Assembly (NCBI RefSeq): GCF_009870125.1
Contig: NC_046681.1
Location: 29,410,001-29,474,000 of the forward strand
Reading direction: 5' to 3'
From: Drosophila pseudoobscura
Taxonomy: Eukaryota > Arthropoda > Insecta > Diptera > Drosophilidae
Length of the DNA: 64,000 bases
A model generated the notes under the pieces. It searched no databases. It was not told the DNA's origin and worked only from the letters and a program-made list of their open reading frames with translations. The position numbers and the translations under genes were made by a program. Within the stretch, counting starts at the first letter, position 1. The number at the start of each line of letters is the position of its first letter. This document shows positions 38,296 through 51,830 of the stretch, piece by piece.

Positions 38296-40850
38296 ATGGA
38301 CCACTTGATGAAGCCACGTCCTGTATCCTTTTAACCTTTTTCTTGAAGTTCAGCGAATACCTTTTCATCGTAAAAGTAAACCAAACCATATGGGAGTGTC
38401 TCATATTGACAGAAACACAAGTATTGTTGCACATTTAACTAATTTTCAACGAGAAAACACTCGAATATCCGTCCGTTGTCACTCTATAACCAACGAGTGT
38501 CCACTCGTAGACCATTATTCACAGATTTGTCGTGAATTCGTGTGAATCTCTTGTCTGTAATTAGCAACAAATCGGAGCCCCAAAGAGGAGTCAACCATTA
38601 GACCATAATTATTTTAGCCCGAATTTCGCATGCGGATTCGGAATTTGAATCACAATTCCAAATGAATGACTGAGTGAGTGAGTGAATGAACGAACGAATG
38701 AATGGCATGCACTTAACATTCGGTGACCGCATCATTTGGAAATTCGGTCGATAACATGTTGACCACAAATTTATGAATGCTTTTGGTTGCTGTGGGATTT
38801 TTGGGTGAGCCAGGAGGGGGGTGGGGGAAGGGGGTGGGAATGCATAATGAATAACCCGAATTAATAGAAGCAATTTATATTTTCGTTACATTGTCAAAGG
38901 AAATCAACATAAATGAGCTAATTACAGGGCCAGCAGACACACATTTGATGACATGTGTGTGTGTGAGTGTCCACATCTACATGTGTCCTGTGTGTCCTGT
39001 GTGTCCTGTGTGTCCCTTTGATTGAGTCAACCATCAATGTGCGGTCAGGTCTGCATTCTAGGGAAGGGAGAGCAATCTCAAGACGGCAGCTGTTTGTCAT
39101 TCTGTTGTCCGGCCTCAACAAACAAACCCCTCGACCCCTCAACCCTTGGAGCCCACCCCCCCCCAAGCCCCACCCGAACACCGGACCAACTGCATTTGAC
39201 AAATTTTCCATTGTTTTGACGACATTTTAATTAAGAAAACCGCCAGAGTCAAGAGCCCCAGAGCTCAAACGGCAACAGCAACCAACAGCAACAGCAACAC
39301 AAACCCAAACCCAAACCCAAATTCGGAATTCCGAAACCCCAGGATCCAGCAGCCAGCAGCCAGCAGCCAAAAGGAATATTTCAATCTCAAGTTGCGGTCT
39401 GCTCAATGGGGAGCTGCTTGAGAGTGCCACAAGGTGATATTATGGGGCAGGAATGCGCTTGAATGTGGCACATATGTGTGGTGGGGGGGACTCCCAATTT
39501 AATTATCTCTCTCCGCCTCTTCCTCGTGTATATGAAACCTGTCCCTACTTCTATCCGATTAGCATCCAATTAGAGGTCTTCGAAGTATCCGAAATTTCCC
39601 TAGAAACATTCCCAAATATTCTTCATCAATTAAACAAATTATAAATTAAATTAGTGAAGAAAAAACTTAATAATTTGTTTGCTCTCTTCGGCCTGCATTC
39701 ATGTGTGAAAAATGGATGGAAAAACGTCGGAAAACTTTTGCAATTGGTCGAAAAGTGACGCCAAGAAAATCCTGAGCCAGAGACGGTAAATGGCAGCAAA
39801 TGGGAGAAGCATGCAACTTGCAACCAAAATAATGCGGTTTTGTGGCCAAAAATCAAAGGAAAACTCCAGTGCCAAGCAGTCCCGAGTCATGTAAGAATTT
39901 CACAAATTTCCCTGGACAAACAGAATGTTTTCGAGGCATAATGGAATCCATCCGGCAGCAAACAGAAAACAGAAAATAGAAAATAGAAAACAGAAAGCAG
40001 CAAAAGTTGCGGCCAACAATGAAAGCCGCAAAACATGGACTGGGCCCCGGATGAGGGGAATGGGGGGTGTTCCAGTACGCCAGCTAATAGTCGAGGCAAA
40101 TTAAATTCCCAAAGCTTGACTCAACAAACAAGGAAAACTTCCTGCCAAATTGTTCCTTTATTTTCCTGCAAAAGTTGGAAAAATTAAGCGGCAAAACCTT
40201 GAAGATTGCGCACTATAAATATCTTAATCTGCAGATTACTTAGTCATTTACCAATCAACAATCGTCCCTTGCAGAAGAGAGGAATCTGGTCGCTTCATTA
40301 AGAGTCTTGTCCTTGCAGCATATCGTCGTCCTGCAGCCTGCCATTCTGCTGCTCCTCCGAGAAGAGGAAATTCCACTCAAGGTCGCCTCCTGCTCGGTGC
40401 CTATTTGCATAAGGATAATTGGCTTTAATTTTGAAAAAGAATCGCCTGAATGAACCGAACGAGGGAATCAAAGAAGCCAATCATAATTGGCGGCCATCGA
40501 AGCGGCACCAGCCCCAGCCCCAGCCCCAGCCCCAGATGGACTCTCGCCTGTCCTTGGCTTCGTATTGATTGAAGGAGGACCAAGCTGCAGGACCAGCACC
40601 AGTACGTCTTCCTCTGCTGCTGTGCTGCTGTACTGCTGGATGTCCTTGCCCGATGGCCCCCGACAATTGGGGCTGTCAACGCTGGCAGTCCTGTCGATGC
40701 CATCGATGATGGCGATGATGATTCCGATGATGATTGTCATGTAGGGATTTTATAATCCGAACAATTTGAATGCCATTTTCATTCTGTTGATTTACACATT
40801 TGCTTATTGCTCTGCCTCGTTCCTCCCTCTCCGTTCCTTCTCCTCTCCAC

Positions 40851-40906
40851 TCCTCTCCTCTCCTCTCCTCTCCTCTCCTCTCCTCTCCTCTCCTCTGCTC
40901 TCCTCT
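40851..40906 (+). repeat. (TCCTC)n pentanucleotide array
   Basis: About eleven nearly perfect TCCTC units; one unit carries a T-to-G change. A polypurine/polypyrimidine mirror tract, able in principle to form triplex DNA. Confidence 0.85.
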
Positions 40907-43750
40907 TTCTCGTGTCCTGAAATAATAAAGGAAATGACAGGAATGCAATTTTAATCATTTATTTGCGAGGCCAAGGGCATTCCGAAGAGCCTCACCCCGC
41001 CGCCCCACATCCACCCCCAAGGAAAGGTCAAAGGGGGAAACCGAAACCGAAGCCGAAGGAGTGGGGCTGGCGGGAGTTCGTTTCCAGGTCGAATGTCATG
41101 AAAAATGCACACACCAATAATTGGCATGTGTCATTCGCCGGCGCACTTTGGGGAGTTTGGATTACAACAAATTGATACTCTCGGAGGCGACCCCCGGGTG
41201 AGGGCGGGGGGCGAAGGGCGAAGGAGGAGAAATTACAGCTCTCAAAGTCTCAAGGATTCCTGTTACGTGGAAGCGTGTCTGTCGCTTGTGGGAAGGTCCT
41301 GTAATTAAAGGTTCTCCGCTTACCTTTGTTCCCGGCTTTTGCTCACATGATTCTAATGGGTCTTTGTCGCCGGTCTCCTTTTGGTATTCAAATGTCGCTG
41401 ATTAACGTTTAAACACTCTGAATATCCTGGCCATTACTCGGCTATCCTCTGTGGCTCTTGGACTATAGATATTCCCTAGGATATTCTTGCGTCTTGCAGC
41501 CCTTGACGAGGGAATGCTACGAGTGTCTGCCCCCTCCATCTCCATCTCCATCTCTCATTCTCTATCTGGGGGAATGTCCAGCAGTCGATTAGGTTGTCTC
41601 ACTCCATCCCGGTGCCGCGTTTACAGCTGTGATTTCCTCATCCTCCCCCCCGCACTTGCATCCTACTGGATCGCTGCCACAACTCTGTGGCTTCTGGGAT
41701 AAGTTTAACTTATTGTTGGCCAAAAAACGGAGAGAGAATGAAACTTTTGACAGTTTTTTTTGTGCCCTTCTGTGGGCTCCATTCGGGGCGCTCTGTTTCG
41801 AGCCAGTCAGCGGTTGAGTGCCCGAATTGAACCTTTGAGCTATTTTCCTTTCTTCCCGCACACGCGCCAATATAAATGTTGATTCTGGGCGGATAGCTGC
41901 CACAAAACTTTGCCACATGCCACACAGAGGCGAGCGAATGAAGAGCCAAAAGTTATAATTCACTTAAACGAGTGGCGGATTGCTGTGGCCATCGATTGCT
42001 GGCCATAGATAATCGGCCATGGATAGTGCCGAGTAATGGCCGCAATTTGTCCTTAAAGCTGGAAGCCATCCAAGGCGCGGGTTTTGAGGGCAATTTGGTT
42101 TAATTAAAAATTTACTATGCCGCTCGGACAGTCGTGTGTAATTAAAAGTTTAAAGGTCACCGGCAATGTCCTTGCCTAGGCTCCCCCTCCCCCGCCCCCT
42201 CTCTCTGGTGCCTTCTGCCTTCTGCTGAATCCACTTCCGTCGTCTCCTCTTCCTCTTGCAGGGTAATAAAAATTGCTCACGTGTCACGCCCATAAAAGTC
42301 ACACATAAAACAACAAAAAAATACAGGAAGGAAGGGAGGGGCAGGCAGGCAATGGAAGGAGAGGTCTTAAGCGGGGTCGAAGCCTGGAATACCCTTGGGA
42401 TTGAGGAAGGAAAAGAGTTGATGCTCCAGAGATATGCCTTTAGAAGTAGATAAATGTTGAGGGATCCTCTATTGGGGGCTCCCTACAAGTGAGCAGTAAT
42501 CCGCTCCAGAAACTCCATAGATCGGGTATGATATTTATGCTTTGTTTCCCATAGATCTCCAGTCCTCTCGCCCCTCGAACTCTAGCTCTACTATCTACTA
42601 TACCTTCCTGACTATCCAGAACGATAGATCGATGATTGTATGACCTACTCCCGGCCCATTCATCATGCCCCTCGCGAGGGTATCCGCAGCAAACATCAAC
42701 GTGAAGCAGCAACAGCAACAGCTACAGAAAATTTAATTACAAACAAGCAAACATTAAAATTTTGTAATTCCATCATAAAAATTTGTTTGTTTCAGCGGAG
42801 GAGGAGGAGGAGGAGGAGAGGGAGAGGGAGGGGCAAAGCAGGTGCCAGCATATCCTGTGGCCACATTCAGGCAGCAAAACACTTGTACGCTTCCTCAATA
42901 AAAGTCAAACCAGATTAGCCGTCAGCTCGAATCCTCTCCAGCCCCCGACCAGCCGACAGTGTCGATGTCTCTGTCTCTGGCTCTCTGGCTCTCTGTCTCT
43001 GCGGTTTTTAATTACTTTATATTATTGGCCAAGTTTTTGGGGTAAAGATTGCCTCGCCTCGCCCTGCCTCGCCTTGCCCCTCAGTACGTAAAATCTATGT
43101 GGTGTGAAATGAATGGAGCTCCGCTCCGGACAATGTTGTACATGGCACTTGGACATGGTCCGAGGCGAGAGTTGTGGCATTGTTGATTGCCACACGGAGA
43201 GTCCAGTGTGTCGGTGTCGGTGTCGTTGTCCGTGTCCGTGTCCGTGTCCTTGTCGGAGATGTGTAGATGGATCCTGGATCCTGGCTGCTGTTCCTTTGTT
43301 TCCTGGCGCAGTTCATTTTATGCTGCTGCGGCTGTGCCTCCTGCGCTCCATCATTCTTCTCCGCATTCACAATGCCTCAACAACAGCAACAACGAAACAT
43401 GCGTCGGCATTCCTGCTTCCCCCTTTCCCCCTGCCCCCTGCCCCCGCCTTTGTCTTGCTTCCAACAGCAACAAAAATCCCTCTGACTTGACCTGCTGTGC
43501 CACACATGACATGTGTCACAAGTAGTGCCCCTCCCCCTGCCCCTGCCCCATGGAGAGGTGGAGGGAAGAGAAGTAGCCAAAAACGGGTTGAGATTTATGC
43601 TGGGAATGTATACTGAAAGCCCTGGGTATTTCTAAGCCGAAAAGCTTCAGCAGGGAGGCAATCGTAATGGATTTCCAGGATGATTAAGGTGTCGGAGAAA
43701 AATCTAAGATGTTGGCTTGCAGTCGGGCTTCTGGGTGTTCCAATAAGGCT

Positions 43751-43850
43751 ATTCGAATCTCAAGGCGAATTCGTTATACGTAATATAGAGCTCATTTTTG
43801 ACAGCATTGCAGAGTTCTGTAAATAAATTTCGCTATATAGAAGACTTCGT
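43751..43850. mobile_element. Degraded second copy of the 121-bp TIR element
   Basis: GAATCTCAAGGCGA, then CGTTATACG, TAGAGCTCATTTTTG and CGCTATATAGAAGACTTCG follow the same order as the internal and end sequences of the element at 34868-34988. The outer ends are lost. Confidence 0.5.
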
Positions 43851-45672
43851 TCCTCAACAGAATCGCTGTGAAAGCCTTTTCTTTTCCATAGCTCTCTTTC
43901 TTTCACCTCCATTTCTCACACACCTCGTCCATTTTTGTCCATTCCTCACTAGTTCTTTTTGATCAGATCTTCTTTGAAACTCTTTTGGGGGACTTTTTTG
44001 GTACAGTTTTGCAGCTGCAAATAGTGCAAAAGTGTGGAATGTTGTGTTGGTCAGTGCAATGCATACGCATTCTTTCATTTTCATTTCGTTTATCCCCCTC
44101 TATCCTTAACTATTTCTCTGTTTTTAGCTCTCTTCCTCCCACTCGCTCCCAAGTATTTGTCAATTAAGGCTTTTTGCATGCTGTACTTCCGAACTTTTTG
44201 TGCCATTCCCTTCCGTTCCGTTCCTATATTCAGTCAGCTGCTTGGCAGGGTTGCCTAGCTTCCTGCTGGATGTGGGACGTGGGATGTTGTCGTCGTCGTC
44301 GTCATCATCAATGTTCTTCCTTTTTCCGCCTGTCTGTTTTCGCACATGTCTCTTGTGGGTGGTGTTGTTCCTGTCACAAAGAGCAGAGTCATGCAAAAAG
44401 ACGTTGACGTTTTGTCGAGTGGGAGGGGGGTGGATGGGGAGGGGAAGGGGAGCACTTCGTACTCGTATCGTGGTATCGTGGCATTCGGCAGCGTTGCATT
44501 TCAAATTTCAATTTACCGACAACTGTTTCGATTGTTTACATTGATTTATTTACGTTGTTTTTTATGCGGTTTTTCGCATAGTTCCCAACCCTATCTACAC
44601 CCCCCCCCCCCCTAATCCACTAATACCCGTCCTGTGCTCTGGGCTCTGTGCCCCTTTGGTTTCGCTGAGTTTTCACATATCCTTTTTTTTCGCTCTTTCG
44701 ATTGTTGTGTATTTTTGGGGGTGGGCTGGGCTGGGGTGGGGTGTCCTGTGCAACTTGCATTCAAATGGATTTATTTGTACTTGCAAAATATTTTCGGTGA
44801 AATCCTGACGCATGCAAAAATTCTGTCGGCGTTTAGTTTTTCTGGTCGGGTCGGGGCATTGCTTTTTGCATACGGATATCATTTCACTCATAGATACATG
44901 GATACAATGGTTACTGTTTATATTAAGGGCGCAACTGACAGGAGGCGTGGCGGGGAGGGGGTTGCAGGAAAAATAAGCTCAAATGGCACAAAAGCCTGTG
45001 GAAATCATTTCAACTGTGAGGGTCTCTCAGTTCCACCGATCAACCCCCCACCTCTCTCTCTCTCTCCCCCTCTCACCCTCTCGTTTGTTGGCGCTGAATA
45101 AGCTGAATTTAATCCGAAAGTTCATCGAACAACGAGATACAATATCATAATCAATGGGTTTCTGTTTTAGTTTCAGTTCAAGTGACCCATTGACCTGCCC
45201 TGGGAATATATTTCACTATTATCCGCCCGGAGGTGAAGTGGCACAGGATGTGGCCCGTAGCCTGTCCATTCTAATTAGATACTCTTTTTTTTTAGTGCTG
45301 CAAAATGATTTTGCACACATGAAAGCTTGCGGCCAGGAAAATAAAACACGAACCGCAGCTGCAGCCGCAGAAGGAATCCTTAAAATAACTGTAAAGGTCC
45401 TGCCAGGCAGAGAATGTGGAGAAAAGGAATGCGAGTTTTGCCAGAGCGAGAGGAGGAAAGGTGGGTGACGGGAGGAGGTGTGGCTGGTGCATGCGGGAAC
45501 GGGCTCATTATGGGAAGGGGGTGGGGGAAGAACAGCAGTTATTGGAAAAATCTTGAATATCCATGCAGGAAAGCATTACATCTGAAGATCACTACATTGG
45601 AGGTTATTGTGTTTAAGTCTGATACAGGATGAAAAATGTGTCCAGGGGAACAGCTGTAACAGGGCAACCGCG

Positions 45673-46050
45673 CTGTTAGCAGACCAGGTTAACAGTCTGT
45701 TATCGCTACCGGGCTCCGCTCTCAGTTAACAGCCAGGTAGAGCGCTCACTGAGAGGGGACTCCACGATCCACACAGCTCTCGGGTGGCTGTTAGCAGACC
45801 AGGTTAACAGTCTGTTATCGCCATCAGGTACCGCTCTCAGTTAACAGCCAGGTAGAGCGCTCTCTGACAGGGGACTCCACGATCCACACAGCTCGCAGGT
45901 GGCTGTTAGCAGCCCAAGTTAACAGGCTGTTATCGCCATCAGGTACCGCTCTCAGTTAACAGCCAGGTAGAGCGCTCTCTGACAGCGCATTGAGAGCGGA
46001 CTCGCGCTGTTATCACGATCCACACGACCCACGCAGCTCTCGGGTGGGCG
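45673..46050 (+). repeat. 115-bp tandem array, three units
   Basis: Unit starts are at 45673, 45788 and 45903; the third unit carries an insertion and runs to about 46050. Each unit contains CTGTTAGCAG, CCAGGTTAACAG (or a variant), a second CTGTTATCGC, CTCAGTTAACAGCCAGGTAG and AGCGCTCWCTGA. CTGTTA/TAACAG thus occurs four times per unit, and CAGGTAG once at identical spacing (45734, 45849, 45964). Units differ by a few percent to about 10%. Two TATA-like boxes follow at 46116 and 46137. It looks more like a regulatory array than a random satellite. Confidence 0.85.
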
Positions 46051-46115
46051 TGGCTTGTAAGCGAGAACTCACACACTGCTAGTTACGATCCCACCCCCGT
46101 CTCGGTCCGCCCTAC

Positions 46116-46145
46116 TATAAACAGGTGCGTTGTGGATATAAAAAA
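46116..46145 (+). promoter_or_regulatory. Candidate TATA boxes just after the 115-bp array
   Basis: TATAAA at 46116-46121 and TATAAAAAA at 46137-46145 lie 65-95 bp beyond the array. A TCAGAA initiator-like site has its A at 46176, slightly too far from the second box. No obvious coding frame follows. Confidence 0.3.
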
Positions 46146-46149
46146 CATG

Positions 46150-49100
46150 TGATTGAATGAGGAGTAGAGCAGATCAGAACAAGCAGATTTCCTCATCTTT
46201 TAAATGAAGTGGATTCCATATGGTTCCCCGTTTAATGGCAGATCGCCTTTATGTTAAAGTTCTGTGCCTCAGCAGCATCTGATGTGTCTTTTAAACTGTA
46301 ATTAAAAAGCATTTCCAATTGCCGACTCAATTACGAAGATGGCTTTCGCCTCAGCTGGTGTCTAATTAGCTGCCAGCTGAAGCCCCGCCGCTGTCCACAA
46401 TCAGGTGGTATGCTAATTTCAGTGCCCCACACACACACACAGATACACCCGCATACATACAAACATACACACACGCAGACTGCGGCTCGACTGGACCTCA
46501 TCTAATTGAAAAGCCATTAAAAAGCTTTCAGCTGCTCATTATACATTTAAATATTCGCTGTTTTTATTTGTATTTTTCGGTGCACGAATACATATCGTCT
46601 CCGTACCCCATCGCCCATCCCCCCCATCCCTTCCGAAACTCCTTCGCCCCGGGTTACGCCTACCTTCGCCTTCGTCATACATATTCCAAGTTATTTCGAA
46701 TGCTTTTGCTCTTGCTTTTTTAAAGTTCATCAAAAAATTATTACAAGCAAGAAAAAGTCTGGAGAGCAGATGGGTACCGACTGGAAGAGTACCCTGGATG
46801 GGGCAGATACTGAAGAAAGTACCCACTGTATCTGTATCTGCAGATAGTCCACTATACATAAGATACAATTAAATTGAGGAATGTCCAAGTGGGTTTTTCT
46901 CGATTTGTAAACACGATTTCCACGTTTACAGCATACCCTTTTTGTCATTCAAGTACCCCGCAAGACTCTTCCGCACAGATACGCGCAAACACATGTTTGA
47001 CATGCATTTATGCTGCAGGTAACCTGCCCCCTGCCCCTTGCCCCCTGCCCTTTGCCATTCGCCCTTTTCCATATTCAACAGCAGAGGGTGGGCGCTGTTT
47101 TAATGCATTGACTTCATCCATAAATTCATACGAGCGGGACACACATTGCAGTCAAACAGCTGACTTTTAATGCCAACTTTTGGAGAGCATTCCGCCATTC
47201 CGCCACTCCTGCCACTCGCCCGCCTGCTGGGAGGAAGCTGCAACAGAGAAGGCGGATACTTAATATGAAAATTGGCTTAGGATTCCCATTTCCATTTGCA
47301 ACAAGAGTCCAAGAGCAAGTCGCAGCTAAGAGCCTTGCCACATTGAAAATGTATATCCAATGCACATCGAAATCCCGCGCTGACAACCCGGAATCGACCT
47401 GTTTGGTGGCCCGGTGACCGCTAATGCCATAAACGCCCGAAACAGATTGCGCAATTATGACAGGCAGCTCCAAGGAGGGGGCTTTCCGGGGCCATAGAGA
47501 CAGAGACAGCAACAGACTCGCACGCATTCCGTTAAGATTCCCCGTCTGTCTGCTGCATGGGGCAGGAAAGGCTTTAAGCCACTTAACGAGATGAAAGCGT
47601 CATCAAGTATGCAATGCGGAATGGAACGGAACGGAGCGGAACGGAACGGAAGACAGGTCCCCCGAAACAGAACTAGCGATTAGGGGTGGCATAGAGGGTT
47701 GCCATAGAGGGGTGTGGGGGATGGGCAACTGAAATATTAATAATTTTGTGCGGGCCGAAAGCGAAACTAGACCAGAAATGGGCCGACAGGTGTCGTGCCT
47801 GGCTTACACAACAATAAACAAAGCATCGGGGAGGGGATGCGCTATGGGGTGGGTGGGTGTCAAAGGTCACAGGAGGAGTAGATGGTGTAGAGGGCTACCA
47901 AAGCGTCGCCACCTGCGTGCCTGAGACCTGGAGCCAGCTGTTGGACTGCTTTCCGATCTTTGGGGAAATTAGTTTAAAAGGTCAAAGCCAGCTGGAAGGA
48001 GAGGCACAGGCCGAGGCAAGCGCCAAGGAATTAACTGCGTAACTAACTTGTAAACTGATTATTTATGATGCCAATTGAGGAGAGCGATGCTCCTAGTCCT
48101 AACCCGCTCCCCTGCTCCCCCCTCTCTGCCCCTATTTTACCCGCAAACAATTTTATTACACTCGCTCGGCGGAAAATAAAATTATAAATTGCACTAAAAA
48201 TTAACAACTTCACCAACAATTCCACTTAAAATGTTTATTGCGCTCATTAATTTTTTGGTTGTTTTTTGGAGAGTTGTTGTTGTCGGTGGCTGTCGGTTGC
48301 TTTTTGGCCAGGCCAATACAATAAAAATAGAAATGGCAGGAAGCACAAGTCGAGCCGAAGAGGAGGAGCAGCAGGAGGAGGAGGTTGAGAGGCGGTGGCG
48401 CTGGCGGTGGCGGTGAGGCAAGACTCAAACGCAGAGGAGCTGGAATAAGTTGAGGCTCTGAAATTGCATTAAAGTTTCAAGAGCTTTAATTTGTGCAATT
48501 TTCCCTTTATCCCTCTGTCTCTGTCTGCCGCTGACTGTGTCTGGGACTTGGCTTAATGAAAATTCCGAGCAGGCAAAATATAATTTATGCCTTCTATATG
48601 CTTTATTGAGTGCGATTTATGCGACACCAGGACGACATCGGACGCCCGAGTCAGCCAATTCACTTCGAACACAATTGGTACAGTGGGTCTGGTTAGTTTT
48701 CGGACCACGGAAGGGAGAACTCTTGGCATCGAATCTGTTGGAGTAAATCGAAGCGATGGCTCTCCGAAAGGACTCTGTATCGTTCCTGAATCCTTCGGGT
48801 ATAACCATGGTTCAATGCTCGGGCATCAGTCCCCCATTTGAATACTCTCTCGACGTACTGTCTCTTCTGTGTGCAATAACAAGGACATCATCAACACATT
48901 GTTATTGTGCATAAAATATATGCACGTTCCGACAAATATGATATAAAATAAATGCAATATTAATATTAATATTAACAATGCCGCCGCAGCGGACTGGGTG
49001 GGGTGGGGGACACTCGTAAATAAAGGCGACTTAAAGGTTTAATGAAGCGCATAAATAAAATATGTAAATAAAGCTATTTTTATTTGGCAGCCCGAGTGGA

Positions 49101-50586
49101 ACAATGCCCAGTCATGGCCCAGCGAAAAGCAGATCAAAGCATATCCCAGTGATTCCCAGGATGGAGGAAGTGAGAGGACGACAGCCTGGCTTCCCAAGAC
49201 GTCATGCAGTGACGTCCTCCCAGGGACATGTCTGCATCCAAATATTGCTAGATGAGCGCCAGGAAAGTGCAAGACATATCAGGAGAGACAGCCACTGCAG
49301 GAGTGAAGCTTCCATCGAACACCTCCGTATCCTCCGTCTTGAAGAGTGAAAATTGGGCCGGAATCTTAGAGCAATGTCTCTGTCTTCTTGCGAATTGCCT
49401 TGGCCTGGTTATTAGAGACGAATGGAAGGGTTGTGCCCACAAAGTGCTGGCCAAAACCTGGACAATAATCGTAATACAGAGGGAAAATGTACTTCTTTTT
49501 GCAATGTAATTCAAGAAATGATGCGGTTATAGCATTTCTATATTTTAGATTATTAACAAATGGATCCGAAATGGTTATACATAATATATCAGCATCATAT
49601 ATACATATGTACTTGCTGTACCACTGGATGGTTGGATTTTTCCAATAACTTATTCTATACAAGTGCTTAGGCAATTTATAATTGTGAATAAAGCAAAGTA
49701 AAGTAAAAGATGGGAAATATTCCCATTACTAAAATTAGTATAAAGTATTATCCTCTTGAATTTGAACACTTGCGATTATGGGAGTACCACTTCATAGGCG
49801 ACTTCTGAGGGGAAACGCCTGTAAGCTGCTAAAAACACACGTAGGACAGCGACAGATGTGGGAGGCCTAGACCACGATGCGCCATTAGGCCCGGAAAAGG
49901 AGAAGCTGGGAAAACTACAAGATGAAGATATATGTATGTACAAGTGTGTCTGCCTGTAAGTGTCTGCCGCCGTCCCTTTTCGAGCTGGCTCTTTCTTCAC
50001 TTCTTGGACTCTCTCTCTCTCTGTCTCCATTTGCTGTGTGTCTCTCTGTCATACTCTGTTGCTTTCTCCTGTCTTTTTCCGAGTGTGAATTGGTGCTAAA
50101 GTGTAATGCAGTCAACAAACCAAAGGAGAGGGAAGCAGTGCTCGGAATCGAGTGCCACATGCAGGAGACCCTTTGAGAGAGAGAGAGAGAGAGAGGGCTA
50201 GATATAGAGCTGCAAGTGAAAGGAAAGATTCAATCGAATGTTGAATGAAGCAGAAGCAGAGGCGCCACTGAAGGATTAGGCACAGGTCAGAAAAATCGTC
50301 AACGAACAGAAATAAATGAAAATGGAAACACGGATGAAGGCCAAAAACACACGAATATAAAGAATTTTCCTTCCTTTCAACTAAAAAGATCTCTAATGCT
50401 GATCTTTACAAAACCAGCTCCAACCCAAAAATCCTACATCTAATTCGAATCTGCATACAAAATCTTTCGGGGTGAAAGATTCATCGATCCACTGATCCAG
50501 CAACAACTCCTCTACAGAGCTGACCCCGCACTTTGAATACTAAGAAGGGTACATACGAGTGTGTTTAGTATATATTGTATGCGTGA
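46150..50586. other. Gene-free stretch before the palindrome
   Basis: No coding gene is supported. It contains a GGAACG-type run at about 47616-47652, AT-rich segments near 48900-49000 and a GA tract at 50174-50196. Frames near 49250-49670 on the minus strand lack ATG starts. Confidence 0.45.
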
Positions 50587-51258
50587 TCAGTGATAGCCGT
50601 TGGTATTCGACGATTGGCCGTTCTGAAGCTTGTCCCAGTTCTTAGTGCCGAAGTCGTGGAGCAAGGAGTAGAAATTGCGCACCTCGCGGACAATGTTCTG
50701 CAGAAATAATATATTAATCTGGTCCATCTCGACAACAAATTGTCCGCACTGCTCCACGTGCGGATACTCGGACGCTAATTTAGCGGCTTTAGCACGCGTT
50801 TCGAAGTACTTCGGAATCGTTTCGAAGTAGGCATCGGCCTCTGACTGGACCTTCACGATTTCTTCTTGGAGATGGTTCTGTATGGAGACGCCAAGGCTGT
50901 CACCGGACACTGTTTCCGGTATCATTGACGATACCCACAGATTGAAGAGATTCGCTGCAAGCAAAGGCAACAGTTCGTAGGAGTAGGTGTCCCCAGCAAA
51001 ATATGTATGCTACTTACCATTCGCTATCAGAGTGCGCAGGATGGGCTTGACCACTTCCATCATCTCGCAGACCGCCTTGCCAGCCGAAGGCAGGACCGGA
51101 GTGCCTTGCTCCTGCTGGACCTCTTTGAACATCGGCGAGTCGAGCAGCTCGTTCAGCTCGGCAATCTCCTTCGGTAGGTCCTTGGCAATCAGCTGCGTTC
51201 CCAATTTGGCAACTAACGCCTTAGGATACGTGATTGCGTTCTCGGACATCGACGACAT
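50587..51258 (-). CDS. PA28/REG-like proteasome activator, arm A copy, 202 aa
   Basis: Exon 1 is 51258-51018 (ATG at 51258; AAT G|GTAAGT). Exon 2 is 50954-50587. The fold is the four-helix REG/PA28 subunit: helix 1 region with ELNELLDSPMF (about residues 34-44), a short linker without the long family-specific insert, then helices with WVSSMIPETVSGDSLGVSIQ, a KYFETRAKAA segment, YPHVEQCGQFVVEMD and IVREVRNFYSLLHDF. PA28 rings cap the 20S proteasome and open its gate. Known subunits are about 245-254 aa, so this one is short. Their activation loop reads GNNFG; here it is GDSLG, with both asparagines replaced. The C-terminus NTNGYH differs from the usual ending. It may be an altered or regulatory ring partner. 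It is transcribed divergently from the e(r)-like gene, with coding starts about 570 bp apart. Confidence 0.88.
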
Positions 51259-51664
51259 TGTCGTGAGTATTGTAATTGCGAGATTTGTTGAAAATGTGCA
51301 ACCACACGGCAATGAGAGAAGTTTGGAGGTATTATTTAGGTATTGAGTGCACTGAATATGTGTGATTTTCGAGATATTGCCTGAAAAGTTGTCAATTCTA
51401 ACGCCGATGCTATTTATTCTGCCACGTGCCTACTATCGCCCAAGCTGAGTCAACGATTTCATATATCGATGTTTCGAATAGAAAAATTGTATGTGCTCAA
51501 ATGCGAAAAAAATGTATAGTCAACTGAAATAAATATAAACTTGACTACTAGCTCGATTTCGTTCCTGCTGCTTGTCGATTTAAAGAAAATCCAATTCGTT
51601 TTCTACAAGCGCTAGTGGGTACTCCAGCTATCGTTGTTTTTGCCATTCCTATCCGAGTACCTAG
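51259..51664. promoter_or_regulatory. Shared bidirectional promoter, arm A
   Basis: This stretch separates the PA28-like start codon from the e(r)-like 5' exon. It contains ATATATCGATGTTTCG near 51455-51475, a DRE-like motif also preserved in arm B. Near-identity between arms suggests both gene pairs are regulated alike. Confidence 0.6.
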
Positions 51665-51830
51665 TTGTCATCGCTAGCCTGTTGTGGAAAATATTTTAAG
51701 CCGAATAAGCGCTGCTATCGTCGGAGACTGGTAAGTTATCGGAAAACACATAAACATAAAATTACGATTTACTGTACAACTGCAACCGTTTCATTTGCAG
51801 ACAAGACACCAATAGAGGAATCCATCCAAG

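Larger units (their letters stand above)
34989..45640. other. Gene-free stretch with microsatellites
   Basis: No gene is supported apart from one weak secreted-peptide candidate at 38137. The stretch contains GT (36071-36093) and GA (37601-37622, 38062-38083) microsatellites, a TCCTC array, CCCAAA and CCCAGC runs and a degraded TIR element. A TATAAAA at 35106-35112 has no clear initiator. Confidence 0.45.

Noticed and set aside
49248..49514. Minus-strand 88-codon frame with a hydrophobic start resembling a signal peptide
   Set aside because: The frame begins at TTG, not ATG; there is no upstream ATG or splice acceptor supporting it.
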